Positions 16,734 to 25,650 of a stretch of DNA of 64,000 nucleotides are shown here, in pieces. Source of the stretch: an uncultured Eubacteriales bacterium (GTDB lineage: Bacteria; Bacillota; Clostridia; Peptostreptococcales; Anaerovoracaceae); NCBI GenBank assembly GCA_902798745.1, contig CADBXM010000003.1, positions 1 to 64,000 on the forward strand. Reading direction: 5' to 3'. The position numbers and the translations under genes were made by a program. Under the pieces are notes generated by a model. The model did no database searches and had not been told where the DNA came from. It saw only the letters and a list, made by a program, of their open reading frames with translations. Numbering within the stretch: position 1 is the first letter of the stretch; every line of letters begins with the position of its first letter.

Positions 16734-17522
16734 TTACAGTTCGACGTCTCTGTTGCAGTCCTTGGAATAAATGTAGATGAGTTCCTCATCTCCGACAGCA
16801 TAGCATGCCTGCGGAAGATATGAATCCATGAATACATAGTCACCTTTCTTCAGAGGGACCCAGTCCTGATCAAGCAGGTACATTGCCTTGCCCTGCAGGA
16901 AGTACATTCCGTGCTCCTGGAAATGCGTCTCTATATAGCCATGTGATGCGCCCGGATCGAACTTCAGAAGGTGCATGTTCATATCATAGCCAAAGTCTGT
17001 GCTTGCCGGCAGGAAGTCCTTGGATACCATTACTTCGCTGCCCTCGTAGATCATCCAGTCAGTGTCATTGATATTGGCGACTACTGTATGTGCTTCTGTA
17101 CCCTCAAGCGGGATGTATCTTCTGCGATAGATGTAAACAAACGCATCTTCATCGGAAGTGTTCTCAAAGCAGAATGGCTTATCTGCAGGAGAATAGATAT
17201 ATCCACCTTCAACCAGATCAGCTTCTTCATCAGCATTCGCTACGTGAAGTTTGCCGCTGATCACGTACAGGAAGGATTCGATCCCGTTTCCGCCGATGCC
17301 GGTATTCTTTCCGCCCGGATGAACGGTGGAGATATAATCAGCGAAAGATGCTCCCATCTCAGGGGATCCGAGGATAGTTGTATCGCAGTTTTCATAACCA
17401 GGGATAGCGTTCTTTACGATCCCATCTGGTTCGATCACAACGTAGTTGTCTTTCTTGATAACGGATCTTGTGGCAAGAAGTGCTTCACGATTTCCTGCAT
17501 TTACATTGTTTAAATAACTCAT
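16734..17522 (-). CDS. allE: (S)-ureidoglycine aminohydrolase
   Basis: A 262-residue bicupin. The N-terminal cupin spans about residues 55-130 (VISGKLHVANADEEADLVEGGY). The C-terminal cupin carries the metal-binding pattern ETHFQEHGMYFLQGKAMY plus a late VFMDSYLPQACYAVG, both typical of AllE/UGlyAH. The enzyme releases ammonia from (S)-ureidoglycine to give (S)-ureidoglycolate, the step after allantoate amidohydrolase. A good ribosome site (GGAGGAA) precedes the ATG. An operator-like site lies upstream at 17572-17587, and a terminator separates it from allC. Confidence 0.92.
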   Translation of the reverse strand: MSYLNNVNAGNREALLATRSVIKKDNYVVIEPDGIVKNAIPGYENCDTTILGSPEMGASFADYISTVHPGGKNTGIGGNGIESFLYVISGKLHVANADEEADLVEGGYIYSPADKPFCFENTSDEDAFVYIYRRRYIPLEGTEAHTVVANINDTDWMIYEGSEVMVSKDFLPASTDFGYDMNMHLLKFDPGASHGYIETHFQEHGMYFLQGKAMYLLDQDWVPLKKGDYVFMDSYLPQACYAVGDEELIYIYSKDCNRDVEL

Positions 17523-17571
17523 ATCATTTCCTCCGTTTTAAAGATGACTTTCTTTCAATCAGTCAGATTTT

Positions 17572-17587
17572 GGTTAACCGATTTTTA
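17572..17587 (+). promoter_or_regulatory. Operator-like site between allE and the nitroreductase
   Basis: GGTTAACCGATTTTTA contains the palindrome GGTTAACC within TTGGTTAACCGA, which resembles a FadR-type operator half-site pair. Near-copies occur at 9803, 9987 and 19403. It lies about 50 nt upstream of the allE start codon, just downstream of a weak -35/-10 pair (TTGCAA-17-CAAAAT on the minus strand). Confidence 0.55.
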
Positions 17588-17764
17588 CACTCTTATTTTG
17601 CCATGTTTTTGTTCGTTTTGCAACAACTTTATCCTTAACTTCTTAAATAAAAAATCTGCCTTTCAGACTGGTTTACAGGGGTTTTTCAAGAAGCAGTTCC
17701 TCACTTGTAACTGCCCACTCCGTATGATACCATGAGTTCAAGCTGAAATGAGGAGGTAAGCATA

Positions 17765-18292
17765 ATGGACCTAATGGAAACACTCAAAAATCGCAGAAGC
17801 GTAAGAAAATATACCGATCAGAAGATCACCGATGAAGCACTTGAGCAGATCTTGTCTGCCGGTATGCTGACTCCATCCGGAAAAGGCCTTAAGCCATGGC
17901 AGGCCGTTGTGATCCGTGACCCTGAAACACTCTCAGCACTGGTCAGTTGCCGTCAGGGTGGCGCCAAGATGCTCCAGACTGCTACCTGCGCGATCGCGGT
18001 ATTCTCAGACAAAGATAAGACCGACACATATATCGAAGATAGTTCTCTCTTCATGGGATATATGCATTTGATGGCCTCATCGCTTGGGATCGGCAGCGTC
18101 TGGCTCCAGATCCGCCTCAGACCATCTGATCAGGAAGGCGTTAGTTCAGAGGACTTCGTTCGTGATCTGCTATCCGTACCTGAAAACATGATGCCTGAAG
18201 CTATCCTCGTGATGGGCTACCCGGAATCCACACCGGAGCCAAATCCGGCACCTGAATTCCCAAGCAGTCTCGTGCACTATGAGAAATGGTGA
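17765..18292 (+). CDS. Nitroreductase-family flavoprotein
   Basis: A 175-residue protein of the FMN-dependent nitroreductase fold. Visible features are the N-terminal RRSVRKYTDQKITDEALEQI (FMN phosphate binding), the PSGKGLKPWQAVVI patch and the C-terminal PEAILVMGYPE motif. Family members reduce nitro groups, quinones or flavins, or act in specialised pathways; the substrate is unknown. The ATG has an ideal GAGGAGGT site 7 nt upstream. The gene is divergent from allE and shares its control region with an operator-like site, so co-regulation with allantoin use is possible (inference). Confidence 0.85.
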   Translation: MDLMETLKNRRSVRKYTDQKITDEALEQILSAGMLTPSGKGLKPWQAVVIRDPETLSALVSCRQGGAKMLQTATCAIAVFSDKDKTDTYIEDSSLFMGYMHLMASSLGIGSVWLQIRLRPSDQEGVSSEDFVRDLLSVPENMMPEAILVMGYPESTPEPNPAPEFPSSLVHYEKW

Positions 18293-18322
18293 TACTCTGA
18301 TCTGCAAACAGTAATATCAAAA

Positions 18323-18365
18323 GATCCACCCTGTCAGCAATACGACTGAGGGTGGATCATTTTTT
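18323..18365 (+). terminator. Terminator between the convergent nitroreductase and dehydrogenase genes
   Basis: GATCCACCCT (18323-18332) pairs with AGGGTGGATC (18349-18358), followed by ATTTTTTA on the plus strand. On the minus strand the stem is followed by TTTTGAT, so it may serve both genes. Confidence 0.85.
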
Positions 18366-18378
18366 ATCACAACTTGCG

Positions 18379-19329
18379 TTACAGCATTTTTCTCTTGTCT
18401 CCGCCATCCATCCATGTCTTTATGTTCTCAAAGACCATGTCGGCACGGCGTTCAATGGATTCTGCTGTATCAAATCCTACATGTGGTGTGCAAATCAGAT
18501 TTGGCGCTCCGAAGAAAGGATGCCCTTCAGGAAGAGGCGGATCCTTCTCGAATACGTCTGTTCCATATCTTATCCGGTTCTCTCTGAGCGCTGTCGCTAC
18601 AGCTTCTGTATCTACGACCGGTCCTCTGGAAGTGTTGATAAGTATAGCGCCCGCTTTCATTGCGTCGATCTGCTCTTTACCGATAAGGCCTTTCGTATCA
18701 GGCGTCAGAGGCGTATGTACTGAAATAATATCTGCCTCACCCATTACTTCCTGCAGACTGCGATACTCTATTCCTATTTCCTTCGCTCTTGATCTCTCAC
18801 TGCGGCTATATCCGATCAGCTTGCAGCCAAACGCTTTGAATATCTCTGCTACACGGCATCCGATGCTTCCTGTACCGATGATACCAACTGTCTTTCCACG
18901 CAGCTCGTTGCCCTGCAGGTTTCCTTTGCCGCCGCCACTCTGAACTGCTTCGTTTCCTTTTGTAATGTTTCGTATATGGTCAAGAGTAAGCCCGATCGCA
19001 AGCTCAGCTACCGCATCATCACAATATCCTCCGGTGTTGTATACTGCGACCCCTCTTCTCTTGCATGCATCCGTCCCGACATGGTCGATCCCGACAAACG
19101 CAACTGACACAAGCTTTAAATTTTCGCAGGAATCGATCACCTCATCCGGAAGAGGGTGATTCGCGATCATCAGTATATCTGCGCCTTCACTTCTTTTCTT
19201 CAGCTCTTCCGGATCAGTTGTCACATCCGGGTAAGCTGTAAACGAATGTCCCTGAGCTTCTACTTCCTGCGCTAATTTGTCAAGTTTTTCTGCCGAAATG
19301 CCTAGTGGCTCTAATAATACTATCTTCAT
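18379..19329 (-). CDS. D-isomer-specific 2-hydroxyacid dehydrogenase
   Basis: A 316-residue NAD(P)-dependent dehydrogenase. The nucleotide-binding motif is GIIGTGSIGCRVAEIF, and the catalytic triad is represented by the Arg in INTSRGPVVD, the Glu in the FEKDPP region and the His in CTPHVGFDT. Family members interconvert 2-hydroxy acids and 2-oxo acids such as glycerate/hydroxypyruvate and glycolate/glyoxylate. At the edge of the allantoin island, with an operator-like site just above its promoter, a role in glyoxylate or ureidoglycolate metabolism is plausible. It is not the AllD family normally used for ureidoglycolate. Confidence 0.85.
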   Translation of the reverse strand: MKIVLLEPLGISAEKLDKLAQEVEAQGHSFTAYPDVTTDPEELKKRSEGADILMIANHPLPDEVIDSCENLKLVSVAFVGIDHVGTDACKRRGVAVYNTGGYCDDAVAELAIGLTLDHIRNITKGNEAVQSGGGKGNLQGNELRGKTVGIIGTGSIGCRVAEIFKAFGCKLIGYSRSERSRAKEIGIEYRSLQEVMGEADIISVHTPLTPDTKGLIGKEQIDAMKAGAILINTSRGPVVDTEAVATALRENRIRYGTDVFEKDPPLPEGHPFFGAPNLICTPHVGFDTAESIERRADMVFENIKTWMDGGDKRKML

Positions 19330-19373
19330 GATATTGCCCTCCTCGGACCTCTTTTTTACTGCTGTTTTCTATG

Positions 19374-19418
19374 ATTATATCATGGCATATGGCAAAATCA
19401 AGAAAAGGGTTGACTCAA
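19374..19418 (-). promoter_or_regulatory. Promoter of the 2-hydroxyacid dehydrogenase with operator-like site
   Basis: On the minus strand TTGATT (19396-19401), a 16-nt spacer and TATAAT (19374-19379) read toward the dehydrogenase. Immediately upstream the minus strand has GAGTCAACCCTTTTCTT (from 19418 down), which resembles the site at 9987-10002 apart from one extra base. Confidence 0.5.
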
Positions 19419-19452
19419 TTTAAAACGCTTGATCGAACTCATTGATCAGTCC

Positions 19453-21816
19453 TCATTCATTCCCCTTAAGCGCTTCTACCATGTTTATCTTGCGGTTCTT
19501 TCGGGATATCATCCAGCCCACGATCACAGCTACTCCAAGATTCAGAACTGTTGCGAGCAATATACTCACAGGCCCGACCATGGTCTCCATCTCATACTCT
19601 CCTGCCAACATATCCATCAGATAGTTAAGCGCCCAGATGCCCGCGGGGATGCCCAGCACTGTCCCCGCTACAGATATCCAGAGATTCTGTGATATAAGCA
19701 GATGCCCTATCGCCTTGTTCCTGAAGCCCAGCACCTTAAGCGTAGCCATTTCACGGTAACGCTCCATGTAGCTCATGATACCGAGATTGTACAAAACTAT
19801 AAGGCACAGCAGCACAGACGCGACTATGAGAACAATAATGAAGAAGTAGAATATTTCCATGAACGAGTCGAAAGAGTCTATGATATCCTGCTTGCTCTGC
19901 ACGCTTGTGATATTGCTTCCTGTACCGATCTGATCCTTTTCGGTCATGGTATACACACTGTTGATCCTGTATGCTTCGCTACCGGTAAGGCCTAGCGACT
20001 CCGCATACTCCTCTGTCATGGAGATGCTCTCAGTTAGAGACCCATTGATACCGCTGATCAGGATATCGTAACTCTCATCTGTGCCATACGGCTCTACTGT
20101 CACAATATCTCCCGGCCCGGCATCAAAATCTCTGGCAAGCCTTTTGCATATAAGCGCTCCCTTTTCGGGCAGTTGTATGATGTTGGAATCTTTATCAATG
20201 AATCTGTACATACCATGGGAGATATTGTATACATCAACGGATACCGTCTTATCCCCCACCTTGGCGCTGACAGAAGCACTGTAATCACCATCGAGTTCAT
20301 CTGCAAGTTTAACCGCGTCTTTATTGTCAGCATCAGATGACATGAAAACCTTTGTAGCATAGACCGCTGTACCATCGTAGAAGGTATCAAGGAAATTATC
20401 CATGGTCTGATTCATGCCAAATGACGCAACAAGCATGATCATGCAACCGAAAGTGCCAATAAACGACATCGCGCTACGTGATTTATGCCGGAAAATGTCT
20501 CTAAGGTTCCATTTTGTGCCGAATCTCATCCTGCGCCATATCGCCGTTCTTTCAAGAAGCATCCTGTGGATATGTCTTGGTGTATATGGTCTGAGAGTTT
20601 CTGATGCCGTTCCGCTCAGCAGATCTTTGACGGACAGATATCCTACGAGGATCGTAAGCAGGATTATTACCAGAACTATCGCCCAAATCCAGATAGGGAT
20701 ATGTATCGTCCAGTCCGGCATCACAAAATACGTGCCCATCATGCCATCCTGTGACATCACCATCTTGCATAGCAAATAACCCAGCACCACGCCCAGTGCC
20801 GAGCCCGTAAGCGATATCACAACAGCGTATGAAGTATAGTGCCGTATTATCCTTTTGTTCCTGAAACCAAGAGCCTTGAGCGTACCGATCTGGGTCTTTT
20901 CACTGATAGTGATCCTGTTCATGGTAGTTATCATCGTCAGTATCGCTATCGCGAGGAAAAGGACAGGAAGCACCATTCCCATAGTTCTGCCCTCGTTCAT
21001 CTCGCCTCTCGACTCAGCGTAAGACACGGTCTCGTCCTTAGACAGAATCAAGAGCGAACGTCCAAGGGCCTTGTCTACGGCTGTCTGCATCTCTTCCTTG
21101 TCGAGTGAACATGTGACATTCACCTGATAAAACACCTCGTCACACGCTTTCTTTACAGCGATGCTCATGACATCGTCTTCAATGTCAGGCTCCTCTTCCC
21201 GTATCTTTTGCTCTATCACCTTCCTCAGCATTGCCGGAGTTGCATAGACATATCCGTACGTATCGAAGTCGGGCATCATCTGGGATTCATCACGTACGCA
21301 AATGAGATACTCGGCTGATTCGATAAGCCCCCTGACAGTACCCGTAAACTCCATGTCCTCGAAGGTTACCGTCAGACTATCTCCTATCTTTACTCCGTTC
21401 TTCTCTGCATATTGATCCATCAGCCAGAAGCCTTCCGGGTCTAGTCTGTTGTACTCTTCGCCTTCCATAAGAACGAATCCGGATGTATGGTCGCTCTCAG
21501 TCACAGTTAGCGCAAGTTGATCGTTCGTTCCTTCGACATCAGCATTAACAGAAAGGAATCTTCCTGATCCTCCCACTTCATCGATAGTCCTTATTTTATC
21601 GACATCAGCAGATGATATCCCGTTCTCGTCAATTATCCTGTAGTCTGCAAAGCCGCTGTCGTTAAAGAAGGATTCCGTATCTTTGCCGATAGTCACCCAT
21701 TCAGCATTGAATCCAACGAAAACTCCAACACCAAGAGCGATCAACAGGATCATGGAGATGAACTGGACTTTATATACTTTTGCAGTCCTCCAAAGTTTTC
21801 GTCTAAGCATTACCAT
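19453..21816 (-). CDS. ABC transporter permease, FtsX/MacB type
   Basis: A 787-residue membrane protein with an N-terminal helix (about residues 15-38), a large extracellular MacB-PCD-like domain, and two FtsX-type permease blocks. The first block (about 275-400) has the coupling pattern IGTLKALGFRNKRI and the second (about 660-787) has MATLKVLGFRNKAI. Ten transmembrane segments in this order match single-gene two-half permeases of Gram-positive bacteria. These work as mechanotransducing exporters or in peptide-antibiotic resistance rather than as importers. It overlaps the ATPase gene by 7 nt; the pair forms one transporter. The substrate is unknown. Confidence 0.88.
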   Translation of the reverse strand: MVMLRRKLWRTAKVYKVQFISMILLIALGVGVFVGFNAEWVTIGKDTESFFNDSGFADYRIIDENGISSADVDKIRTIDEVGGSGRFLSVNADVEGTNDQLALTVTESDHTSGFVLMEGEEYNRLDPEGFWLMDQYAEKNGVKIGDSLTVTFEDMEFTGTVRGLIESAEYLICVRDESQMMPDFDTYGYVYATPAMLRKVIEQKIREEEPDIEDDVMSIAVKKACDEVFYQVNVTCSLDKEEMQTAVDKALGRSLLILSKDETVSYAESRGEMNEGRTMGMVLPVLFLAIAILTMITTMNRITISEKTQIGTLKALGFRNKRIIRHYTSYAVVISLTGSALGVVLGYLLCKMVMSQDGMMGTYFVMPDWTIHIPIWIWAIVLVIILLTILVGYLSVKDLLSGTASETLRPYTPRHIHRMLLERTAIWRRMRFGTKWNLRDIFRHKSRSAMSFIGTFGCMIMLVASFGMNQTMDNFLDTFYDGTAVYATKVFMSSDADNKDAVKLADELDGDYSASVSAKVGDKTVSVDVYNISHGMYRFIDKDSNIIQLPEKGALICKRLARDFDAGPGDIVTVEPYGTDESYDILISGINGSLTESISMTEEYAESLGLTGSEAYRINSVYTMTEKDQIGTGSNITSVQSKQDIIDSFDSFMEIFYFFIIVLIVASVLLCLIVLYNLGIMSYMERYREMATLKVLGFRNKAIGHLLISQNLWISVAGTVLGIPAGIWALNYLMDMLAGEYEMETMVGPVSILLATVLNLGVAVIVGWMISRKNRKINMVEALKGNE

Positions 21817-22511
21817 TCCACCTCTTCCGCTGATAATGGGTGAAGCTGCTCATCAACAGTTGTGACCTTTCCACTCCTTATGTGTATAACGACATCCGCC
21901 ATTTTAGCGATGTTCTGATTGTGAGTCACGATGATGATAGTCTTCCCGTAGTCCCTCGCCATTTTAAGTAGAAGCTTAAGCACGACTACGCCTGTTTCAG
22001 AATCGAGCGCGCCGGTAGGCTCATCGCAGAGCAGTATCCTCGGATTCTTGGCCAAAGCTCTGCAAATCGATACCCTCTGCTGCTCACCTCCTGACAGCTC
22101 ATGAGGGAATTGATGCGCATGATCGTCGAGTCCCACTTCAGTAAGAAGTTCTTCAGCGCTCATGTGATCCGGCGCTATCTCCTCCACAAGTGAGATATTT
22201 TCAAGAACTGTGAGTGTCGGTATCAGGTTGTATGACTGAAATACAAAGCCAACTTTGGCCGCCCTGTAATCAGCCAATTCATCACTTGAAAGAGTAGATA
22301 TATCGGTACCGTCTACGATTATCGTACCGCTTGTGGGATTGTCCAGACCTCCAAGCAGGTTAAGGAATGTGCTTTTGCCTGCTCCTGAAGGGCCAAGGAT
22401 GACCACAAATTTACCACTCTCGATCTCCAGATCAACATTAGCCAGTGCGTCTTGTGTGTGATCGCCTGTCACATATGTTCTTGTTACATCTTTGAATTGA
22501 ACTATTTTCAT
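21810..22511 (-). CDS. ABC transporter ATP-binding protein (LolD/MacB type)
   Basis: A 233-residue ATPase with Walker [10 protein letters not shown], signature [15 protein letters not shown], Walker [13 protein letters not shown] and the switch histidine in IIIVTHNQ. The close similarity to LolD/MacB/SalX-type ATPases and the overlap with the FtsX-type permease gene show that both form one complex. The ribosome site AAGGAAGG precedes the ATG. A TATAAT-like box lies on the minus strand about 85 nt upstream, in the 271-bp gap before the next unit. Confidence 0.92.
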   Translation of the reverse strand: MKIVQFKDVTRTYVTGDHTQDALANVDLEIESGKFVVILGPSGAGKSTFLNLLGGLDNPTSGTIIVDGTDISTLSSDELADYRAAKVGFVFQSYNLIPTLTVLENISLVEEIAPDHMSAEELLTEVGLDDHAHQFPHELSGGEQQRVSICRALAKNPRILLCDEPTGALDSETGVVVLKLLLKMARDYGKTIIIVTHNQNIAKMADVVIHIRSGKVTTVDEQLHPLSAEEVEW

Positions 22512-22692
22512 TCTGATCCTTCCTTTTTATCTATATGAATCTGAGCATTCGACTCATGGTAAGATATATTTAATATAGTTAGATTTGCTTAACCATTATA
22601 GCCCTTTTCATTCTCACGTTCAACAGAAAAAGACAGCCGATAACGGCTACGCCTTTCAGTTACAGATATGCGGTCAACGCACAAACATCAAA

Positions 22693-22726
22693 TAAGAAAA
22701 TAGTCCCGGCTGATCAGCCGGGACTA
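22693..22726 (-). terminator. Terminator of the def-mnmM-GDPD-GH4 unit
   Basis: TAGTCCCGGCTGA and TCAGCCGGGACTA (22701-22726) form a perfect 26-bp palindrome, followed on the minus strand by TTTTCTTA. The effective loop would be the central TGATCA bases. Confidence 0.75.
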
Positions 22727-22782
22727 CATTTTCTACGTTACCAGTGTTCTACGTTTTCTTTAGATCATTATCCAGTCATATA

Positions 22783-24108
22783 CTAAATTATCAACGACTT
22801 GAAATAACCGAGGTAATCAGCGTTCTGATCGAACATATCCTGCACCATATCATGGATCTCCTGCATGCTGCAAACGCTCGCAGTAAGAGGATCCTGTAGC
22901 ACCGCCTGGAACACGAGATCAGGATCTCCGCTAATAGCTGCCTGCACTGCCATTTCCTCGAGCTTGGCAGAATGGCCGACTAGCGCGCTGATCTGCGGAG
23001 GCAGAGTATACACGCCTTCCACATGTATCCCATCTTTATCCGCTGTCACCGGCACCTCAACGCACGCGCCCTCATCGATATTGGTAACATATCCGAGGTT
23101 GCGCAGATTGGCATTAAATCTGAAAGCTGTCTGATCTCCGTATATGGCATTGAAGATATACGATGCGTATTCTTCGCCTCTCTCGAGATCTACATCATCA
23201 TCTTCGAGCCACTCCTGATATTCCCTCTCCCAAGTATCTATGCGGTCAAGATATTCGTTCAGAATGAACGCGTACTCTCCCGGATTCCAGCCTGTCCCGT
23301 GTGTGCAGTATTTCTCGATCAGATCAGGCCGCTTGCGGAACCACGGATTGTATTCTGAATTGTGGCCTGACGATTCTGTCGGGTAATACTTCAGATGTCG
23401 GAACATCTCATTCCTCACCTGTTCCTCATTGGCAACTTCAGGCCTTTTGATCGCTTCAAAGAGAGCCGGATACATATCCTCGCCGTTATGGGTCAGATCC
23501 AGGTAAAACGCCTGATGATTGATCCCGACACAGGTATAGTCGAGTTCTGCGGGCTCGATGCCGAGCCATCTTGCGAGCATGGCGGCCGTTCCCTGTACGC
23601 TGTGACACAGACCCGTAACACTTACATCAGTCTGAGCCTGTATGTAGCTGCAAAGCATAGCCATAGGATTGGTATAGTTGAGGACTGTTGCCTCAGGGCA
23701 CAGCTCTTCAACGTCTCTTATGATCTCAAGCATAAGCGGCGCTGTCCTGAGAAAACGGAAGATCCCCGATGGACCTCTTGTATCTCCGACACAGATGTCT
23801 ACACCATATTTCTTAGGTATCTCAACATCATATCTCCATACATCGACTCCGCCCTGGAGAACTGTGATCAGGATCCCATCAGCTCCCGGGAGGGCTTCTC
23901 TCCTGTCAGTCGTCGTAGTCACGACTGCCTTCCTGCCGCCTGCAGCGATTAGTTTCTCTGCGCCCTGCTTTGCGCATTCGAGACGCTTTTCATCAATATC
24001 TACAAGAGCCAGCTCGCAGTCATCGAACGCCGGAAATGTCAAAATATCTTTGATAAGATTTCTTGTGAACACAAGCGAGCCCGCGCCTATGAAAACAAAT
24101 TTCCTCAT
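22783..24108 (-). CDS. Glycoside hydrolase family 4 enzyme (alpha-galactosidase-like)
   Basis: A 441-residue GH4 protein. It has an N-terminal NAD-binding motif GAGSLVFTRNL, the family block GDTRGPSGIFR, NYTNPMAM, and the metal ligands Cys168 (GLCHS) and His198 (GINHQ). GH4 enzymes use NAD+ and a divalent metal with a redox-assisted elimination mechanism. The CHS ligand motif and the length are typical of the MelA alpha-galactosidase branch; alpha-glucosidase or alpha-glucuronidase activity remains possible. Its start overlaps the stop of the anchored GDPD gene by 4 nt. No sugar transporter is adjacent, which is unusual for GH4 genes. Confidence 0.85.
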   Translation of the reverse strand: MRKFVFIGAGSLVFTRNLIKDILTFPAFDDCELALVDIDEKRLECAKQGAEKLIAAGGRKAVVTTTTDRREALPGADGILITVLQGGVDVWRYDVEIPKKYGVDICVGDTRGPSGIFRFLRTAPLMLEIIRDVEELCPEATVLNYTNPMAMLCSYIQAQTDVSVTGLCHSVQGTAAMLARWLGIEPAELDYTCVGINHQAFYLDLTHNGEDMYPALFEAIKRPEVANEEQVRNEMFRHLKYYPTESSGHNSEYNPWFRKRPDLIEKYCTHGTGWNPGEYAFILNEYLDRIDTWEREYQEWLEDDDVDLERGEEYASYIFNAIYGDQTAFRFNANLRNLGYVTNIDEGACVEVPVTADKDGIHVEGVYTLPPQISALVGHSAKLEEMAVQAAISGDPDLVFQAVLQDPLTASVCSMQEIHDMVQDMFDQNADYLGYFKSLII

Positions 24109-25052
24109 TCCGCTCCTCCTCTTTTTTCTTTCTCAAGCCTGATAGCCAGAGCGCTGTCATCGGTAAAATACGTATCCACTCCGAGGTCTATCGCATCACT
24201 TATCTCTTTTTCATCATTCAAGGTCCATACACTGAACTTCTTGCCGTTATTATGTGCAGCCTCCAGATAGTCTGCTGTCATGAGTTCTGCCGGAACGCTT
24301 ATGATATCCACGTATTCTTTTCCAAGAGCCAGATCGAAGGTTGCCGCATCTTGGCAGACATATAGCTTTTCCATGTCAGGGAATTCTTCCTCAAGCGGAC
24401 TCAGCGCATTAAAGTATGATGAGACCGCTATGACGTTTTTCTCATAGCCGTATTCCTTTACTATTTCGGTAAAGGCATCTATGTTTCGGGAGCTGCTGTA
24501 CTTGATATCCACAAGGTATGTTACCGAATCTCCGTACTTGTCAAAAAGATCCTTCAATCTTATTATTTTATTTCCTGCTTTTGTCTCAAGCTCATCTATC
24601 TGACCATCAGTCATCCCTGAGAAAAAGCCATTATAACCTGTCATGTCAAACGCCTGATCATCGTGAGCCAGGTAGACCGTACCGCTAGCTGATACAACGA
24701 TATCGGCTTCCAGATACTTTGATCCGGCTTCGACCGCCCTATCATATGCAGCGATAGTCAGCTCGTCCTCTCCCGCTGATCCTCTGTGAGAATATACATG
24801 GGACGCAGCCTTCTCAGTAGCCGCAGCATCCAGTTCCTCTTGCGAAGGCTCGGCGACTTCCTCCTCCGCAGGAGTTTCTTCCACCGTTTCATTGGCTGTT
24901 GCCTCAGCGCTCTCGTCTTTCGAAGCGCCGAAATGCAAAATGATATATACAGCTGCAACCACGCAAAGAAGCAGAAGAACGATTATGATCAATAGTCTTC
25001 TTCTTTTAGCCTTTCCGCGCCTTTTGCTGTTAGCCTTACTATTGCCTTCCAT
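24105..25052 (-). CDS. Membrane-anchored glycerophosphodiester phosphodiesterase-like protein
   Basis: A 315-residue paralogue of the protein at 253-1179. It has a basic N-terminus, one transmembrane helix (about residues 20-39), an acidic Ala/Glu-rich linker (about 45-80) and a GDPD barrel with SHRG (His89, Arg90), EADIV (Glu115, Asp117) and AHD (His130, Asp131). The C-terminal SVWTLND and YFTDDSALA patches align with SAWTL and YFTNDTPLA of the paralogue. It probably acts on the outer face of the membrane; the substrate is not known. It overlaps the mnmM gene by 14 nt and the GH4 gene by 4 nt, so it lies within a coupled unit. Confidence 0.85.
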   Translation of the reverse strand: MEGNSKANSKRRGKAKRRRLLIIIVLLLLCVVAAVYIILHFGASKDESAEATANETVEETPAEEEVAEPSQEELDAAATEKAASHVYSHRGSAGEDELTIAAYDRAVEAGSKYLEADIVVSASGTVYLAHDDQAFDMTGYNGFFSGMTDGQIDELETKAGNKIIRLKDLFDKYGDSVTYLVDIKYSSSRNIDAFTEIVKEYGYEKNVIAVSSYFNALSPLEEEFPDMEKLYVCQDAATFDLALGKEYVDIISVPAELMTADYLEAAHNNGKKFSVWTLNDEKEISDAIDLGVDTYFTDDSALAIRLEKEKRGGAE

Positions 25053-25650
25053 TTATCCCCCGCCTTCTCTCCTGATAGTGCTGCTTCTTCTTTGTGATCC
25101 ACATTATTTCCGGAGGATTATTCTTCTGATTTATCAGATTTACATACGCAGCATGGTATCCGACAGGGTCGAGATCCTCGGCCCATTCCATCACGCGCGC
25201 TTTCTCCTCGCTCCCTGCCTCGTGTCCATCGTACATGACCACTGTGACAATGCCGCCCGGCCTAACAATTCGTAAGGCTTCTTCAAGCCCTTCGATAGTA
25301 GAATCAGCAGTAGTCGTTATGCTCTTGTCGCCTCCCGGCAGATATCCCAGATTGAACACTGCCGCAGCCGCGATGTTTTCAGAAATATAACTTCCCATAT
25401 TGCAAAAGCTGTCTTCGTGTAATTCGACATTGTCCAGGCCGCAGCTCTGAACACGCTCTCCGGTGATCTCCAGGGCACTCTTTTGTATGTCGAACGCATG
25501 GACCTTCCCACATACGCCTACAGCTTTTGCAAGAGTCATAGTATCACGCCCGGTTCCGCAGGTAGCATCAATAACAACATCACCTTCACTTATATATTCA
25601 AGCGTGATCGCCATAGCGAGATCTGTGGTCTTTGTTATCAGATTGCTCAT
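25039..25650 (-). CDS. mnmM: tRNA mnm5U34 methyltransferase, YtqB/MnmM family
   Basis: A 203-residue class I SAM methyltransferase. The SAM motif DATCGTGRDTMTLA (about residues 28-41), AFDIQ acidic strand, FNLGYLPGGDKSITT and a late PPEIMWITKK are hallmarks of the YtqB group. In Bacillus this group was shown to methylate the wobble-uridine intermediate of tRNA (MnmM). It acts in the cytoplasm. It overlaps the deformylase gene by 4 nt. The NLGYLPGGD motif separates it from generic rRNA methylases, so I am fairly confident of the family. Confidence 0.85.
   Translation of the reverse strand: MSNLITKTTDLAMAITLEYISEGDVVIDATCGTGRDTMTLAKAVGVCGKVHAFDIQKSALEITGERVQSCGLDNVELHEDSFCNMGSYISENIAAAAVFNLGYLPGGDKSITTTADSTIEGLEEALRIVRPGGIVTVVMYDGHEAGSEEKARVMEWAEDLDPVGYHAAYVNLINQKNNPPEIMWITKKKQHYQERRRGINGRQ

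Noticed and set aside
18379..19329. Naming the 2-hydroxyacid dehydrogenase as ureidoglycolate dehydrogenase (allD)
   Set aside because: AllD belongs to a different dehydrogenase family; this protein has the D-2-hydroxyacid dehydrogenase fold motifs, so the function was left open.
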